Shown piece after piece: positions 9,260 to 18,244 of a DNA stretch of 64,000 nt. The first letter of the stretch is position 1. Each line of letters starts with the position of its first letter. The stretch is from Alphaproteobacteria bacterium (GTDB lineage: Bacteria; Pseudomonadota; Alphaproteobacteria; UBA8366), in the NCBI GenBank assembly GCA_009377445.1, contig WHUA01000003.1:186001-250000 (forward strand), read 5' to 3'. The notes under the pieces were generated by a model. It ran no database searches. It saw only the letters and a list, made by a program, of their open reading frames with translations, and was not told the origin of the DNA. The translations under genes and the position numbers were made by a program.

Positions 9260-10573
9260 ATGAATATCGCGATTTTCGGTCTGGGCTATGTGGGAGCGGT
9301 TTCGGCAGCCTGCCTGTCGAAGGAAGGCCACCGCGTCATCGGCGTCGATGCCAATGCCGGCAAGGTTGAGCTGATCAACCAAGGAAAGAGCCCGGTCGTC
9401 GAAAAGGACGTCGGCGACATGATCGCCACGGCCGTTGCCGCCGGAACCCTGAGCGCCACGACCGACAGCGCCGCCGCGATCCGCGACAGCGAGCTGGCGA
9501 TCATCTGCGTCGGCACGCCCAGCAGCCCCAACGGCAACCTCGATCTCGGCTACGTCAAGCGCGTGTGCGAGGAGATCGGCGCGGCGCTTCGCGACAAGTC
9601 GGCGTTCTTCGCCGTCGTCGTGCGCAGCACCGTCCTCCCCGGAACGTTGCGCAGCCTCGTGATTCCGACGCTCGAAAAAGCTTCCGGCAAGACGGTTGGC
9701 GACGATATCGGCGCAGGCTTCTTCCCGGAGTTCCTGCGCGAAAGCACGGCGGTTTGGGACTTCTACAATCCGCCGAAGGTCGTGTTCGCGGCTAGCGACC
9801 ACACGACCCAGTCGATGCTCGAATCGCTCAATGCCGGCTTCGATGCGCCCAAGATCTGCACCAGCTACGAAATCGCCGAGATGGTGAAATACGCCGACAA
9901 CACCTGGCACGCGGTGAAGGTCGCATTCGCGAACGAGATCGGCAGCATCAGCAAGGCGGCGAATGTCGACGGCGGCGCGGTGATGGACATTTTCTGCCAG
10001 GACACCAAGCTGAACATCTCCTCCAAGTACCTGCGCCCGGGCTTCGCCTTCGGCGGCTCCTGCCTGCCGAAGGACGTGCGCGCACTGACCTACAAGGCGC
10101 GGAGCCTCGACCTCGACACGCCGCTGATCAATGCGATCATGCCGAGCAACGAGCGCCATATCGAGCGCGCGCTTCGGATGGTGCTGGACATGAACGAGCG
10201 CCATGTCGGCGTGCTCGGGCTGAGCTTCAAGGCCGGCACCGACGACCTCCGGGAAAGCCCGGTGGTCGAGCTGGTCGAGCGCCTGCTCGGCAAAGGGCAC
10301 GAGATCCGCATCTTCGACCACAACGTGAACCTGAGCCGTCTCGTCGGCGCCAACCGCGCCTATATCTTCGAGCACCTGCCGCATATCGCCAAGCTGCTGG
10401 TGGACGACGTCGACGAGGTGGTGAACCACGGCGGCACGATCGTCGTCGGCAACAGCGACAGCTACTTCGCCGAGGTGGTCGGGCGCCTCAACATGAGCCG
10501 TCGCGTCGTCGACCTGGTCCGCATCGCCAACAACCAGCCCTCCAACGGTGGATACAATGGCCTCTGCTGGTAA
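9260..10573 (+). CDS. algD: GDP-mannose 6-dehydrogenase
   Basis: A 437-aa UDP-glucose/GDP-mannose dehydrogenase family enzyme. N-terminal NAD-binding motif FGLGYVGAVSAACLS; catalytic cysteine in GFAFGGSCLPKDVRALTYKA is residue 268, the same number as the catalytic cysteine of Pseudomonas AlgD. LGLSFKAGTDDLRESP follows, and the C-terminus ends GLCW, close to the GICW end of AlgD. These features distinguish it from the UDP-glucose dehydrogenase at 21081-22418. It would oxidise GDP-mannose to GDP-mannuronate. The start at 9260 (MNIAIFG) is preceded by AAAGAGAGACGG; a longer frame upstream would overlap the heparinase gene. The next gene starts within its last codons. Confidence 0.93.
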   Translation: MNIAIFGLGYVGAVSAACLSKEGHRVIGVDANAGKVELINQGKSPVVEKDVGDMIATAVAAGTLSATTDSAAAIRDSELAIICVGTPSSPNGNLDLGYVKRVCEEIGAALRDKSAFFAVVVRSTVLPGTLRSLVIPTLEKASGKTVGDDIGAGFFPEFLRESTAVWDFYNPPKVVFAASDHTTQSMLESLNAGFDAPKICTSYEIAEMVKYADNTWHAVKVAFANEIGSISKAANVDGGAVMDIFCQDTKLNISSKYLRPGFAFGGSCLPKDVRALTYKARSLDLDTPLINAIMPSNERHIERALRMVLDMNERHVGVLGLSFKAGTDDLRESPVVELVERLLGKGHEIRIFDHNVNLSRLVGANRAYIFEHLPHIAKLLVDDVDEVVNHGGTIVVGNSDSYFAEVVGRLNMSRRVVDLVRIANNQPSNGGYNGLCW

Positions 10574-11834
10574 CGGCCGCCGCGTTCTCATCATCGTCCA
10601 GAACCTGCCGGTCCCGTTCGACCGGCGCGTCTGGCTCGAGGCGACGTCGCTGACCGCCGCCGGCTACGCCGTAAGCGTGATCTGTCCGAAGGCCAAGGGC
10701 TACAACGAGTCCTTCGAAAGGCTCGAAGGGGTCGACATCTACCGCTACGGGCTGCCGATCGATGCGCAGGGCGCGCTCGGCTTCGTCATGGAATTCGCAT
10801 GGTGCTTCCTCAGGACTTTCATGAAGTCGGTCCGCATCGCCGTTGCCGGGCGCGGTTTCGACGTCATCCACGCCTGCAACCCGCCCGAGACCTTCTGGCT
10901 GCTCGGATGGTTCTGGCGCCTGTTCGGCAAGCGCTTCCTGTTCGATCACCACGACCTGTCGCCCGAGATGTATGCGGCGAAATTCCAGCGCGAGAGCGGG
11001 CCGATGTATCGCGGGCTGCTGTTTCTCGAGCGGATGACCTTCCGGACCGCCGACGTGGTCATCACGACCAACGAGAGCCATAAGCGGGTCGCCCAGCAGC
11101 GGGGCGGCCTCGCCGCGGACGACGTCTACATCGTGCGCTCGGGCCCGGATCTCGATCGCTTCAAGGTCTATGAGCCGGACCCGTCCTGGAAGCGCGGCAA
11201 GGCGCAGCTCCTCGTCTATCTCGGCGAGATGTGCAAGCAGGATGGCGTCGACCATCTGGTGCGCGCCCTGGCGGCGCTCCGCGACGACTTCGGACACGAC
11301 GATTTCCATGCGGTATTCGTCGGCGGCGGCCCGGAACAGCCGCTCATCAAGGCATATGCAGCCGAGATCGGCGTCGCGGACCTCTGTACCTTTACCGGCC
11401 GCGTCAGCGACGAGGATCTCTGCCGCATCCTGTCCTCCGCCGACGTCGCGGTGGATCCGGACCCGAAGAACGACTGGTCCGACAAGAGCACCATGAACAA
11501 AATCATGGAGTACATGTTCTTCGGGCTGCCGATTGTCGCCTACGAGCTGACCGAGCACAGGGTCTCGGCCGAGGACGCCGCCGTGTATGCGGAGCCGAAC
11601 TCGGAGCGGGCGCTCGCGGAGGCGATCTCGGACCTGCTGCGCGCGCCGGAGCGGCGCCGCCGGATGTCGGAGTACGGGGCGAAGCGGGTGCGCGAGAAGC
11701 TCGTGTGGCAGCATTCGGTGCCGCCTCTCCTCGCGGCGTATGACGCCATCTTCCGGCGCTTCTTCGCCGGCAGAGCCGCGGCGCCGGCAGAGGGAAATAA
11801 ACAGCTCGGCGTGGCGAAGGACAGCGGCCGGTAG
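10557..11834 (+). CDS. Glycosyltransferase family 4 (GT-B fold)
   Basis: A 425-aa GT4-type enzyme. Residues 8-20 (RRVLIIVQNLPVP) open the N-terminal Rossmann domain, and FDRRVWLEATSL is typical of polysaccharide-cluster GT4 proteins. The C-terminal nucleotide-binding domain contains LVYLGEM, VGGGPEQ and KIMEYMFFGLPIVAYELTEHR, matching the E-x7-E region. It probably transfers a sugar from a nucleotide donor to the lipid-linked repeat unit on the cytoplasmic side. The ATG at 10557 overlaps the end of algD by 17 bp, so the two are coupled; a GTG nine bases earlier is an alternative. The position suggests mannuronate or mannose transfer, but the donor is not evident from sequence. Confidence 0.88.
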   Translation: MASAGNGRRVLIIVQNLPVPFDRRVWLEATSLTAAGYAVSVICPKAKGYNESFERLEGVDIYRYGLPIDAQGALGFVMEFAWCFLRTFMKSVRIAVAGRGFDVIHACNPPETFWLLGWFWRLFGKRFLFDHHDLSPEMYAAKFQRESGPMYRGLLFLERMTFRTADVVITTNESHKRVAQQRGGLAADDVYIVRSGPDLDRFKVYEPDPSWKRGKAQLLVYLGEMCKQDGVDHLVRALAALRDDFGHDDFHAVFVGGGPEQPLIKAYAAEIGVADLCTFTGRVSDEDLCRILSSADVAVDPDPKNDWSDKSTMNKIMEYMFFGLPIVAYELTEHRVSAEDAAVYAEPNSERALAEAISDLLRAPERRRRMSEYGAKRVREKLVWQHSVPPLLAAYDAIFRRFFAGRAAAPAEGNKQLGVAKDSGR

Positions 11835-11928
11835 CCGCGCCCCTTAACCGTTCATTAAGCGCGATACCGCAAGGTCTAAGCCAAGGGCACGTCCATTTTT
11901 AATCATACGGCTGGCAGGAGAGATTTCA

Positions 11929-12876
11929 GTGCGTAAGCGGGTATTGGTCACCGGAGGAGCCGGATTCCTCGGCTCCCATCTCTGCGAGCAGTTGTTGGAA
12001 CGCGGCAACGACATTCTCTGCGTCGACAACTATTTCACCGGGGCGAAGGACAACATCGTCCACCTGATGGACAACCCCTACTTCGAAGTCATGCGCCATG
12101 ACGTGACCTTTCCGCTCTACGTCGAGGTCAAGGAGATCTACAACATGGCCTGCCCGGCCTCGCCGGTGCATTACCAGTTCGACCCGGTGCAAACGACCAA
12201 GACGTCGGTGCATGGCGCGATCAACATGCTCGGCCTCGCCAAGCGCGTGAAGGCGAAGATCCTCCAGGCCTCGACCAGCGAGGTCTACGGCGATCCGGAC
12301 GTCCATCCGCAGACCGAGGAATACCACGGCAACGTCAACACTATCGGGCCGCGCGCCTGCTACGACGAGGGCAAGCGCTGCGCCGAGACGCTGTTCTTCG
12401 ACTATCATCGCCAGCACAAGCTCAACATCCGCGTAGCGCGTATCTTCAACACCTACGGCCCGCGCATGCTGCCGAACGACGGCCGCGTCGTGTCGAACTT
12501 CATCGTGCAGGCGCTGCAGGGCAAGCCGATCACCGTATTCGGTGACGGCAGCCAGACGCGGTCATTCTGCTATGTCGACGACCTGGTCCGAGGCCTGATC
12601 GCCCTGATGGATTCCCCCGACAGCGTCACCGGACCGATCAACCTCGGCAATCCCGGTGAATTCACGATCCTGGAACTGGCGGAGAAGGTCATCGACATGA
12701 CCGGCTCCCGGTCGAAGATCGACTACCACCCGCTGCCGCAGGACGACCCGACACAGCGCTGCCCCAACATCACCAAGGCGCGCGATCATCTCGACTGGCA
12801 GCCGGTAACACCGCTTCAGGAAGGCCTGAAGAAGACGATCGCCTATTTCGACGAGCTGCTGCGCAGGAATTCGTAA
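11929..12876 (+). CDS. UDP-glucuronate decarboxylase (UDP-xylose synthase)
   Basis: A 315-aa extended short-chain dehydrogenase. NAD-binding GGAGFLG at 9-15; UXS hallmarks [39 protein letters not shown] and [15 protein letters not shown], with the catalytic YxxxK at Tyr145/Lys149. It should turn UDP-glucuronate into UDP-xylose, with UDP-glucuronate supplied by the ugd product encoded at 21081-22418. The start is GTG at 11929, supported by GGCAGGAG 7-16 bases upstream. It is separated from the GT4 gene by 94 bp of lower-GC DNA that may carry a promoter. A second, more divergent homologue is at 22419-23546. Confidence 0.92.
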   Translation: MRKRVLVTGGAGFLGSHLCEQLLERGNDILCVDNYFTGAKDNIVHLMDNPYFEVMRHDVTFPLYVEVKEIYNMACPASPVHYQFDPVQTTKTSVHGAINMLGLAKRVKAKILQASTSEVYGDPDVHPQTEEYHGNVNTIGPRACYDEGKRCAETLFFDYHRQHKLNIRVARIFNTYGPRMLPNDGRVVSNFIVQALQGKPITVFGDGSQTRSFCYVDDLVRGLIALMDSPDSVTGPINLGNPGEFTILELAEKVIDMTGSRSKIDYHPLPQDDPTQRCPNITKARDHLDWQPVTPLQEGLKKTIAYFDELLRRNS

Positions 12877-12910
12877 GGCGTTCGCGTCAGGAACCGACGA
12901 TCGGAGCTTT

Positions 12911-13025
12911 CCCTGAGTCGATCGAAGGGTGAGATCGCCTCATCCTTCGACAGGCTCAGGATGAGGGGCTGCCGATTTGTTTTAGAACCAATATCGCCCT
13001 CATGCTGAGCCTGTCGAAGCATGAG
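12911..13025. repeat. Paired palindromic repeat (CTTCGACAGGCTCAG family)
   Basis: Two 27-bp arms, 12939-12965 and 12999-13025, are inverted copies of each other with two mismatches, and each is also partly palindromic (CTCATCC...GGATGAG). A degenerate third copy lies at 12911-12933. They sit between convergent genes, immediately after the stop of the UXS gene and before the stop of the Wzy-like gene. The same arm sequence recurs inside the element at 37517-37702. This fits REP/BIME-like intergenic palindromes; they may also act as bidirectional terminators. Confidence 0.8.
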
Positions 13026-13047
13026 TTCGCACGAGCGCCGAAATGCG

Positions 13048-14391
13048 CTACCCCCGTGCGGCGGCCCTCGCCGCCACGCGCCGCTTGACGCGCGTGCGGG
13101 CGAATACCATGCGCTGTTCCACGTTGAGCGCTATCGCGAAGCCGGTCACGCACCAGAACCAGATGCCGCCCTGCGGACCCTCAAGGTAGACGTCGAAGGA
13201 AGCGTTCACGAGATAGGCCAGCCAATAGGCCAAGACCCAGACGTTCAACTTTGCCAGGACGTCCTGTTTGGCCGCCTGCGCCTGGAAGTAGCCGTGCACG
13301 AGGCTGGCAGAGACAACGCCCAGGACCAGAATCCAGAGTACCAGTCCCGGCACACCGGACCGCGCGAGTATCGTCAGGTGCGCGTTATGCGGGCTTCTGT
13401 TGCCGGTGCCGTCGTCGTAGTCGGCGGCCGTGGCTAGGTTCACCCCATAGCCCTTGCCGAGCCAGAAATACTCGCCATGGATCGTTTCCGCCTCGATGCG
13501 CCGCCACCACTCGAGCCGCCAGGACGAGGTTTCCTTCAAATACTCCTTGTCGGACTTGGATACGATGCTCTGGATGTTGTCGACCATCTGCTGGACGGAC
13601 ACGTTCCGCTCGCCGCCGACCGGAATCTGCACGTCGAATGTCAGCCCGAGCCCGAGAATGACGAGCGCGGGCAGGGCGAAGCGGTTCAGCCTGTTCATCG
13701 GCTTGAACAGCATCATCACGAGGCAGGCCACGATCACGGCCAGGAAACCGCCGCGGTTACGGGCTCCCGCGGCAATGATGTCGAAACCGAGCAGCATCCA
13801 GAGGCCGAACTCCTTCAGGTTCGCGTTTGGCCCGACCGACTTGAAGAAATGACGGTGCAGGCCGAGCCCCATGAAGGTCACGACGCCGGCGAGATGCACC
13901 GACATGTCGCCGGCCTTCATCCAGATGATCGGAACATTCGTCCCGGGAAAGCGCGGCAGGACGTTCCAGTATCTCTCGTAAATGAAGAACACGATGGGCG
14001 CGATCACCAGGAACCACGGGAACCAGGACGCATACCAACGCGGCCCGAGACCGACCGTGCGCCCCTTCAGGAATGCCCCCGCGACCAGCAGCGCGTACAG
14101 CCCATAGAGCCAGAGAACGGAGTCGCGGATCGCGACGATGCCGTAGACGTCGAGATACGGCATGGTGCGCGCCATGCTCCACGCCCCGAAGATCAGGAGG
14201 GCCCAGGATATCGGCGAGCCGAAGACGCGCGCGCTGATGCCCCCTGCCAGAAGGCAGAGCATGCCGATGCCCAGGACCATCTCGCCGATGAAAAGGGGTG
14301 CGACGCCCAGATAGGCAAAACCTTTGTCGAGGATCGCATAGCCGATCAGCAAGACCCCGACGCAGTGCAGGTAAAGCCTCGATATGGACAT
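13048..14391 (-). CDS. O-antigen ligase/polymerase-like membrane protein (Wzy type)
   Basis: A 447-aa protein with about 10-12 hydrophobic segments spread over the whole length. A large loop between residues about 275 and 345 carries the SPHNAHLTILARSGVPGLVLW motif characteristic of the Wzy_C/O-antigen ligase family, with the preceding WWRRIEAETIHGEYFWLGKGYG segment. It probably polymerises undecaprenyl-linked repeat units at the periplasmic face, or ligates polymer to lipid A. Start: ATG at 14391, with a GTG one codon upstream. It lies 28 bp downstream of the SAF-domain oxidoreductase on the same strand and ends close to a convergent palindromic repeat. Confidence 0.8.
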   Translation of the reverse strand: MSISRLYLHCVGVLLIGYAILDKGFAYLGVAPLFIGEMVLGIGMLCLLAGGISARVFGSPISWALLIFGAWSMARTMPYLDVYGIVAIRDSVLWLYGLYALLVAGAFLKGRTVGLGPRWYASWFPWFLVIAPIVFFIYERYWNVLPRFPGTNVPIIWMKAGDMSVHLAGVVTFMGLGLHRHFFKSVGPNANLKEFGLWMLLGFDIIAAGARNRGGFLAVIVACLVMMLFKPMNRLNRFALPALVILGLGLTFDVQIPVGGERNVSVQQMVDNIQSIVSKSDKEYLKETSSWRLEWWRRIEAETIHGEYFWLGKGYGVNLATAADYDDGTGNRSPHNAHLTILARSGVPGLVLWILVLGVVSASLVHGYFQAQAAKQDVLAKLNVWVLAYWLAYLVNASFDVYLEGPQGGIWFWCVTGFAIALNVEQRMVFARTRVKRRVAARAAARG

Positions 14392-14419
14392 CACACCACC
14401 GGCGCCATCGACCCTGCGA

Positions 14420-15763
14420 TCAGCTCACTTCGAGCTCGACCTTGCGGCCGCGCTCGGCCGTCGCGGCCTTCTGCGGCGCAATGCCGAAATGCTCGTTCTG
14501 CTTGATCCGCAACTCGTCGCACAGGCGGCCGGCCGGCAGCTCGACGTCGGCATAGGTGATCGGCTTGTCGATCGCGATGTCGCGCTTAAGACGGCAGCCC
14601 TCGGAAACGACGATGGGCAGCGCGCCGGCCGCATGGGCGGTGTCGTAGTTGTCGAGCAGGCCATAGCACGTGAAGCCGCCGACGCCGTCGAGAACCTCGC
14701 CCGCCTTCAGGTCGCGCTTCGCGATACTGACCGTGTCGCACACCGGCGCGCCCTTCGGCGCCACCGTCGCATCGTTGAACAAGGCGGCGCGGGCGACCGA
14801 CAGCGGGATCTGGACATGCGGCAGATGGAACGGCGTATAGAACATGTAGAGCGGGCCGTCGCCCATCTTGAGGTACTTCATGCTGCGCATCTTGCCCGGA
14901 TTCTCGCAGTACGCGATGACGAAGGCGCCGTTGAAAGGCTCGGCATTGAGCACGTAGTCGACGATGCCGCCCTGCAGCAGCCGCTCGGCCGGGTACAGGT
15001 TCAGCATCTCCTTGACGTGCGCATAGTGCGGGCCCTGCATGCCCAGCGTGGCGACCCTGAAGCCGGTCGCGTTCGCCATGAGATTCGATTCCAGGCACAG
15101 CTTCGAGCCGTCCGCGAAGGACGCCACGATGGCCGGCGTCTGCCCGTGCTGCTTGGCGAATTCAGCCTGCGTCTCCGGATTCCGGTAGCGGTTCAGGAAG
15201 CCCTTGATCTGCCCCATCATCACCGGCTTGTAGCCGACCAGGTCGAGGAACCGGTAGAGGTTCATCGCCACGCCCGGCTCGTCGCCGTCGGTGAAGGTGT
15301 AGGTGACGCCCTGGCGGTCGGCATAGACCTTCAGGATCGGCCCGACCGTCGCATCCAGCTCGGCGTTCATCAGGACCAGATGCTTGCCGTTGCCGATCGC
15401 TTCCATCGCGATGTGCGCGCCGAATTCGAGCTGTCCGGTGGCGTCGATCACGACGTCGATGTTGCCCGCCTGGCAGATCGCCATCGCATCGCCGGTGACC
15501 ACAGGCTGCTTGCGCGCGATCGCGCTCTCGAGCGCCTGCACGGTGTCCGCCCGGACGACGGAATCGACCTTGGCCCGCCGGAAGGCGTCCTCCGCCTTGT
15601 CGATCGTCCGGTTGGCGATCGCCACCAGGCGCATGCCGGCCATCGGCTGGTCGAGCAATTCCAGCGCGATCATCTTGCCCATGTTGCCCGCGCCGATCAG
15701 GCCGACCTTGATCGGGTCGCCCTTCTCTTCACGCTGCTGCAGAATCGTATCGACTATAATCAT
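14420..15763 (-). CDS. NAD(P)-dependent oxidoreductase with C-terminal SAF domain
   Basis: A 447-aa protein. Residues 18-30 (KVGLIGAGNMGK) are a Rossmann NAD(P) site like that of homoserine-dehydrogenase-type enzymes; a middle domain contains TFTDGDEPGVAMNLYRFLDLVG; the C-terminal part from about residue 345 (VSIAKRDLKAGEVLDGVGGF) is a SAF domain as in antifreeze, flagellar P-ring and sialic-acid-synthase proteins. Such Rossmann-SAF proteins appear in O-antigen clusters, but their substrate is not settled as far as I know. It is in one operon with the RmlC-like epimerase (54 bp) and the Wzy-like protein (28 bp). A reduction or dehydrogenation step of an unusual sugar or side chain is inferred. 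Confidence 0.78.
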   Translation of the reverse strand: MIIVDTILQQREEKGDPIKVGLIGAGNMGKMIALELLDQPMAGMRLVAIANRTIDKAEDAFRRAKVDSVVRADTVQALESAIARKQPVVTGDAMAICQAGNIDVVIDATGQLEFGAHIAMEAIGNGKHLVLMNAELDATVGPILKVYADRQGVTYTFTDGDEPGVAMNLYRFLDLVGYKPVMMGQIKGFLNRYRNPETQAEFAKQHGQTPAIVASFADGSKLCLESNLMANATGFRVATLGMQGPHYAHVKEMLNLYPAERLLQGGIVDYVLNAEPFNGAFVIAYCENPGKMRSMKYLKMGDGPLYMFYTPFHLPHVQIPLSVARAALFNDATVAPKGAPVCDTVSIAKRDLKAGEVLDGVGGFTCYGLLDNYDTAHAAGALPIVVSEGCRLKRDIAIDKPITYADVELPAGRLCDELRIKQNEHFGIAPQKAATAERGRKVELEVS

Positions 15764-15817
15764 GAGCGCCTCACATCACTTTCACACTGGGTTTCGGGGA
15801 TGTCTCCCCGCACGCCC

Positions 15818-16348
15818 TCAAGGGTTGCAGGAAGGCCAGTTCAGATCGGCCTCCGAAATAACCTTCACGCCCGCCGGCCATACGACGCCGATGGCGGGAT
15901 CGTCGTACCGGATCCCCCGCGCTGCATCGCGTGAATATACTTCGGAAGTTAAATAATAAATCTCGGAATTAGGGGATAGCGTCAAATATCCATGCGCACA
16001 TCCCTCGGGAACGTACAGCATCCGATGGTTATCGGCGGTTAATTCCTCGCCAATCCACTTCAAATACGTCGGCGAGTTCTTGCGGAGGTCGACGATCACG
16101 TCGAATACGGCCCCCCTGGTGCACCGGACAACTTTCACTTCTTCGAAGGGAGAGACCTGATAGTGCATGCCGCGGAGCGTGCCTTCCTTCGGGCTGAAGC
16201 CCACGTTGATCTGCTCGATCGACGGCTCGAGCTTCATTCCCGCGAGCTCTTTGCTGCACCAGACCCGCCCGAAAAAGCCGCGGTCGTCCTCGATACGCTG
16301 AATGTCCAAGAGATAGGCGCCGGCGACCGCTGTTTCCTGGAATTTCAC
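15818..16348 (-). CDS. RmlC-like dTDP-sugar 3,5-epimerase family protein
   Basis: A 176-aa cupin, normal length for RmlC. RGMHYQ carries the catalytic-type histidine, GAVFDVIVDLRKNSPTY matches the core strands, and YVPEGCAHGYLTLS is the family signature. The segment after the active-site tyrosine reads YYLTSEVYSRDAARGIRYDDPAIGV: the usual PE after the second tyrosine is RD here, so substrate preference may differ. No rmlB or rmlD gene is in the window, so ordinary dTDP-rhamnose synthesis cannot be inferred. First gene of the reverse operon with the SAF oxidoreductase and Wzy-like genes, divergent from the class III aminotransferase. Confidence 0.85.
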   Translation of the reverse strand: MKFQETAVAGAYLLDIQRIEDDRGFFGRVWCSKELAGMKLEPSIEQINVGFSPKEGTLRGMHYQVSPFEEVKVVRCTRGAVFDVIVDLRKNSPTYLKWIGEELTADNHRMLYVPEGCAHGYLTLSPNSEIYYLTSEVYSRDAARGIRYDDPAIGVVWPAGVKVISEADLNWPSCNP

Positions 16349-16685
16349 GCCCGCGCTCCATCTTCCGTCGTAACGAAACCGCCCTGATCTTCGGCCAAAT
16401 TAACCTAGCGGCAGGTGGGCACAACCCGCCAATAGTATTACTCCCAAGTAATAGAACGCTCCGCCGCCTATCTGCCTTCCCAGGCCCTTCCCGGGTCCGT
16501 TACCCGCTGGCCCAAACGGGTTATACTACTATCGGGGTAGATCTTCTTATCTGGTTGGGTAGTATCTATATTGGCGTTCATCCCATCGAGAATCTCAGCT
16601 ATAAAATGTTGAATACACACCGCTTTTCCGATGGCGGCCTCCCTAGCGGACGGCCATTCCATGCTTTTTCAAGGGGTTCCGGGCG
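16349..16685. promoter_or_regulatory. Divergent promoter region, RmlC-like gene / aminotransferase
   Basis: 337 bases between divergent genes, with AT-rich islands in an otherwise GC-rich context. An inverted repeat TATTACT/AGTAATA lies at about 16436-16453 and overlaps TAGTATTA at 16433-16440. Further along, ACTACTATCGGGGTAG (about 16526-16541) and GGGTAGTATCTATATTGG (about 16557-16574) share a GTAGTAT core. A GGCGGCC/GGACGGCC hairpin lies near 16635-16655. Both flanking operons probably start here. The regulator is unknown. Confidence 0.45.
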
Positions 16686-18020
16686 ATGAAATTCGACAAG
16701 ACGAACAGCCTCAGCAGGCGGGCGCATGAATTAATTCCTGGCGGCTGCCATACCTATGCCAAAGGCGACGACCAGTACCCCGTCCTGGCCCCGGGATTCA
16801 TCGACCGCGGCCTCGGCTGCCATGTGTGGGATCTCGACGGCAACGAGTACATCGAATACGGCATGGGATTGCGGGCGGTCACGCTCGGCCATTGCTTTCC
16901 GGCGGTGCTGGACGCGGTGCGCCACGAGTTGAACCGCGGCACGAACTTCAACCGGCCGAACCAGATCGAGATCGAGTGCGCGGAAGAGCTGCTCGGCATG
17001 ATCGAGGGCGCCGAGATGGTGAAATTCTGCAAGGACGGTTCCGGCGCGACGACGGCGGCCATGCGGCTCGCGCGCGCCTATACCGGCCGCGATATCGTGG
17101 CTTTCTGCGGCGATCACCCCTTCTTCGCGACGAACGACTGGTTCATCGGCGCGACCCCCATGCCCGCCGGCATACCCGAGGCCATCCGGAACCTCTCGGT
17201 CACGTTCCGGTACAACAATATCGAGAGCGTCCGGAAGATGTTCGCCGACCATCCGGGGAAGATCGCAGCGGTCATCCTCGAGCCCGCCAAGTATGACGAC
17301 CCCAAGGACAATTACCTGCACGAAGTGCAGCGCCTCTGCCGAGACAACGGCGCCGTCTTCGTGCTCGACGAGATGATCACCGGCTTCCGCTGGCACAATG
17401 GCGGCGCCCAAAAGCACTACGGCGTCATCCCGGACCTCTGCACCTTCGGAAAGGCGCTGGCGAACGGATTTTCCGTCTCGGCATTGCTCGGCAAGCGCGA
17501 GATCATGGAGCTCGGCGGCCTCTATCACGACCGCGAGCGCGTATTTCTGCTTTCGACCACGCATGGGGCGGAGATGCCCGCGCTCGCCGCGGCGATCGCA
17601 ACGATGCGCGTGTATCAGAACGAACCCGTCATCGAGCACCTGTGGCGGCAAGGCGAAAACCTCCGCAAGGGCGCGGAACAGGTCATCGCGCGCCACGGGC
17701 TGCAGAACCAGATCTCCATCATCGGCAAGCCCTGCTGCATGGTGTTCGGCACGAAGGACCAGGACGGCAAGCCGTCGCAGGAGTTCCGCACCCTGTTCCT
17801 GCAGGAGACGATCAAGCGCGGCGTGATGATGACGACGCTCATCATGAGCTATTCGCACAGCGACGAAGACGTGCAGAAGACGGTCGACGCGATCGACGGC
17901 GCCCTTGGCGTCTACAAGAAGGCGATGAACGACGGCGTCGAGAAATACCTGGTCGGACGGCCGTCGCAGAACCCGATGGCGTCCTACCACTCCGAGCCCT
18001 ACAAGCGCATGCCCGCGTGA
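16686..18020 (+). CDS. Class III aminotransferase, glutamate-1-semialdehyde aminomutase-like
   Basis: A 444-aa PLP-dependent fold-type I enzyme. It opens SRRAHELIPGGCHTYAKGDDQYP, close to the start of GSA aminomutases; FCKDGSGATTAAMRLARAYTGR is the PLP phosphate region, FVLDEMITGFRW carries the cofactor-binding Asp, and TFGKALANGFSVSALLG contains the Schiff-base lysine, Lys256. The location in a polysaccharide locus, the insert-rich sequence and the extra C-terminal tail (YHSEPYKRMPA) argue that it is not the haem-pathway enzyme HemL but transaminates or isomerises a sugar-derived aldehyde or ketone. Preceded by AAGGGGTTCCGGGCG as ribosome site. Transcribed divergently from the RmlC/SAF/Wzy operon. 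Confidence 0.85.
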   Translation: MKFDKTNSLSRRAHELIPGGCHTYAKGDDQYPVLAPGFIDRGLGCHVWDLDGNEYIEYGMGLRAVTLGHCFPAVLDAVRHELNRGTNFNRPNQIEIECAEELLGMIEGAEMVKFCKDGSGATTAAMRLARAYTGRDIVAFCGDHPFFATNDWFIGATPMPAGIPEAIRNLSVTFRYNNIESVRKMFADHPGKIAAVILEPAKYDDPKDNYLHEVQRLCRDNGAVFVLDEMITGFRWHNGGAQKHYGVIPDLCTFGKALANGFSVSALLGKREIMELGGLYHDRERVFLLSTTHGAEMPALAAAIATMRVYQNEPVIEHLWRQGENLRKGAEQVIARHGLQNQISIIGKPCCMVFGTKDQDGKPSQEFRTLFLQETIKRGVMMTTLIMSYSHSDEDVQKTVDAIDGALGVYKKAMNDGVEKYLVGRPSQNPMASYHSEPYKRMPA

Positions 18021-18053
18021 GGGAACCGTCTCGGACGCCGATCGGCGCCCCCT

Positions 18054-18230
18054 GTGGGCCCGTGCCTGGATGCTACGGTCGGGCCCACTACTCTCCGGTT
18101 TAGCAACGATTGAGCTGATACGCCGGAGCGCATGGACTCGCGGAACAAATCCGCGAGTGACGGCCATATTTATAACCAGACACTTGTCGTCATGTGAGTC
18201 AGGCTGGCCGCCAGCGTGACGATGTCACGC
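18054..18230. terminator. Three hairpins between convergent genes
   Basis: An exact 9-bp stem GTGGGCCCG/CGGGCCCAC at 18054-18088, an 8-bp stem ACTCGCGG/CCGCGAGT at 18136-18158 with a 7-nt loop, and a 7-bp stem GCGTGAC/GTCACGC at 18214-18230. They fill the gap between the aminotransferase stop (18020) and the acyltransferase stop (18245), where transcription converges. T-runs are absent, so termination is plausible but not certain. Confidence 0.5.
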
Positions 18231-18244
18231 GGACGACAACGGAA

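Noticed and set aside
16686..18020. Haem-pathway HemL
   Set aside because: The gene lies in a polysaccharide locus and has an extra C-terminal tail; function in haem synthesis is unlikely although the fold is the same.
16731..18167. A 478-codon reverse frame opposite the aminotransferase
   Set aside because: No motif and no ribosome site; the forward frame has the PLP-binding lysine and family signatures.
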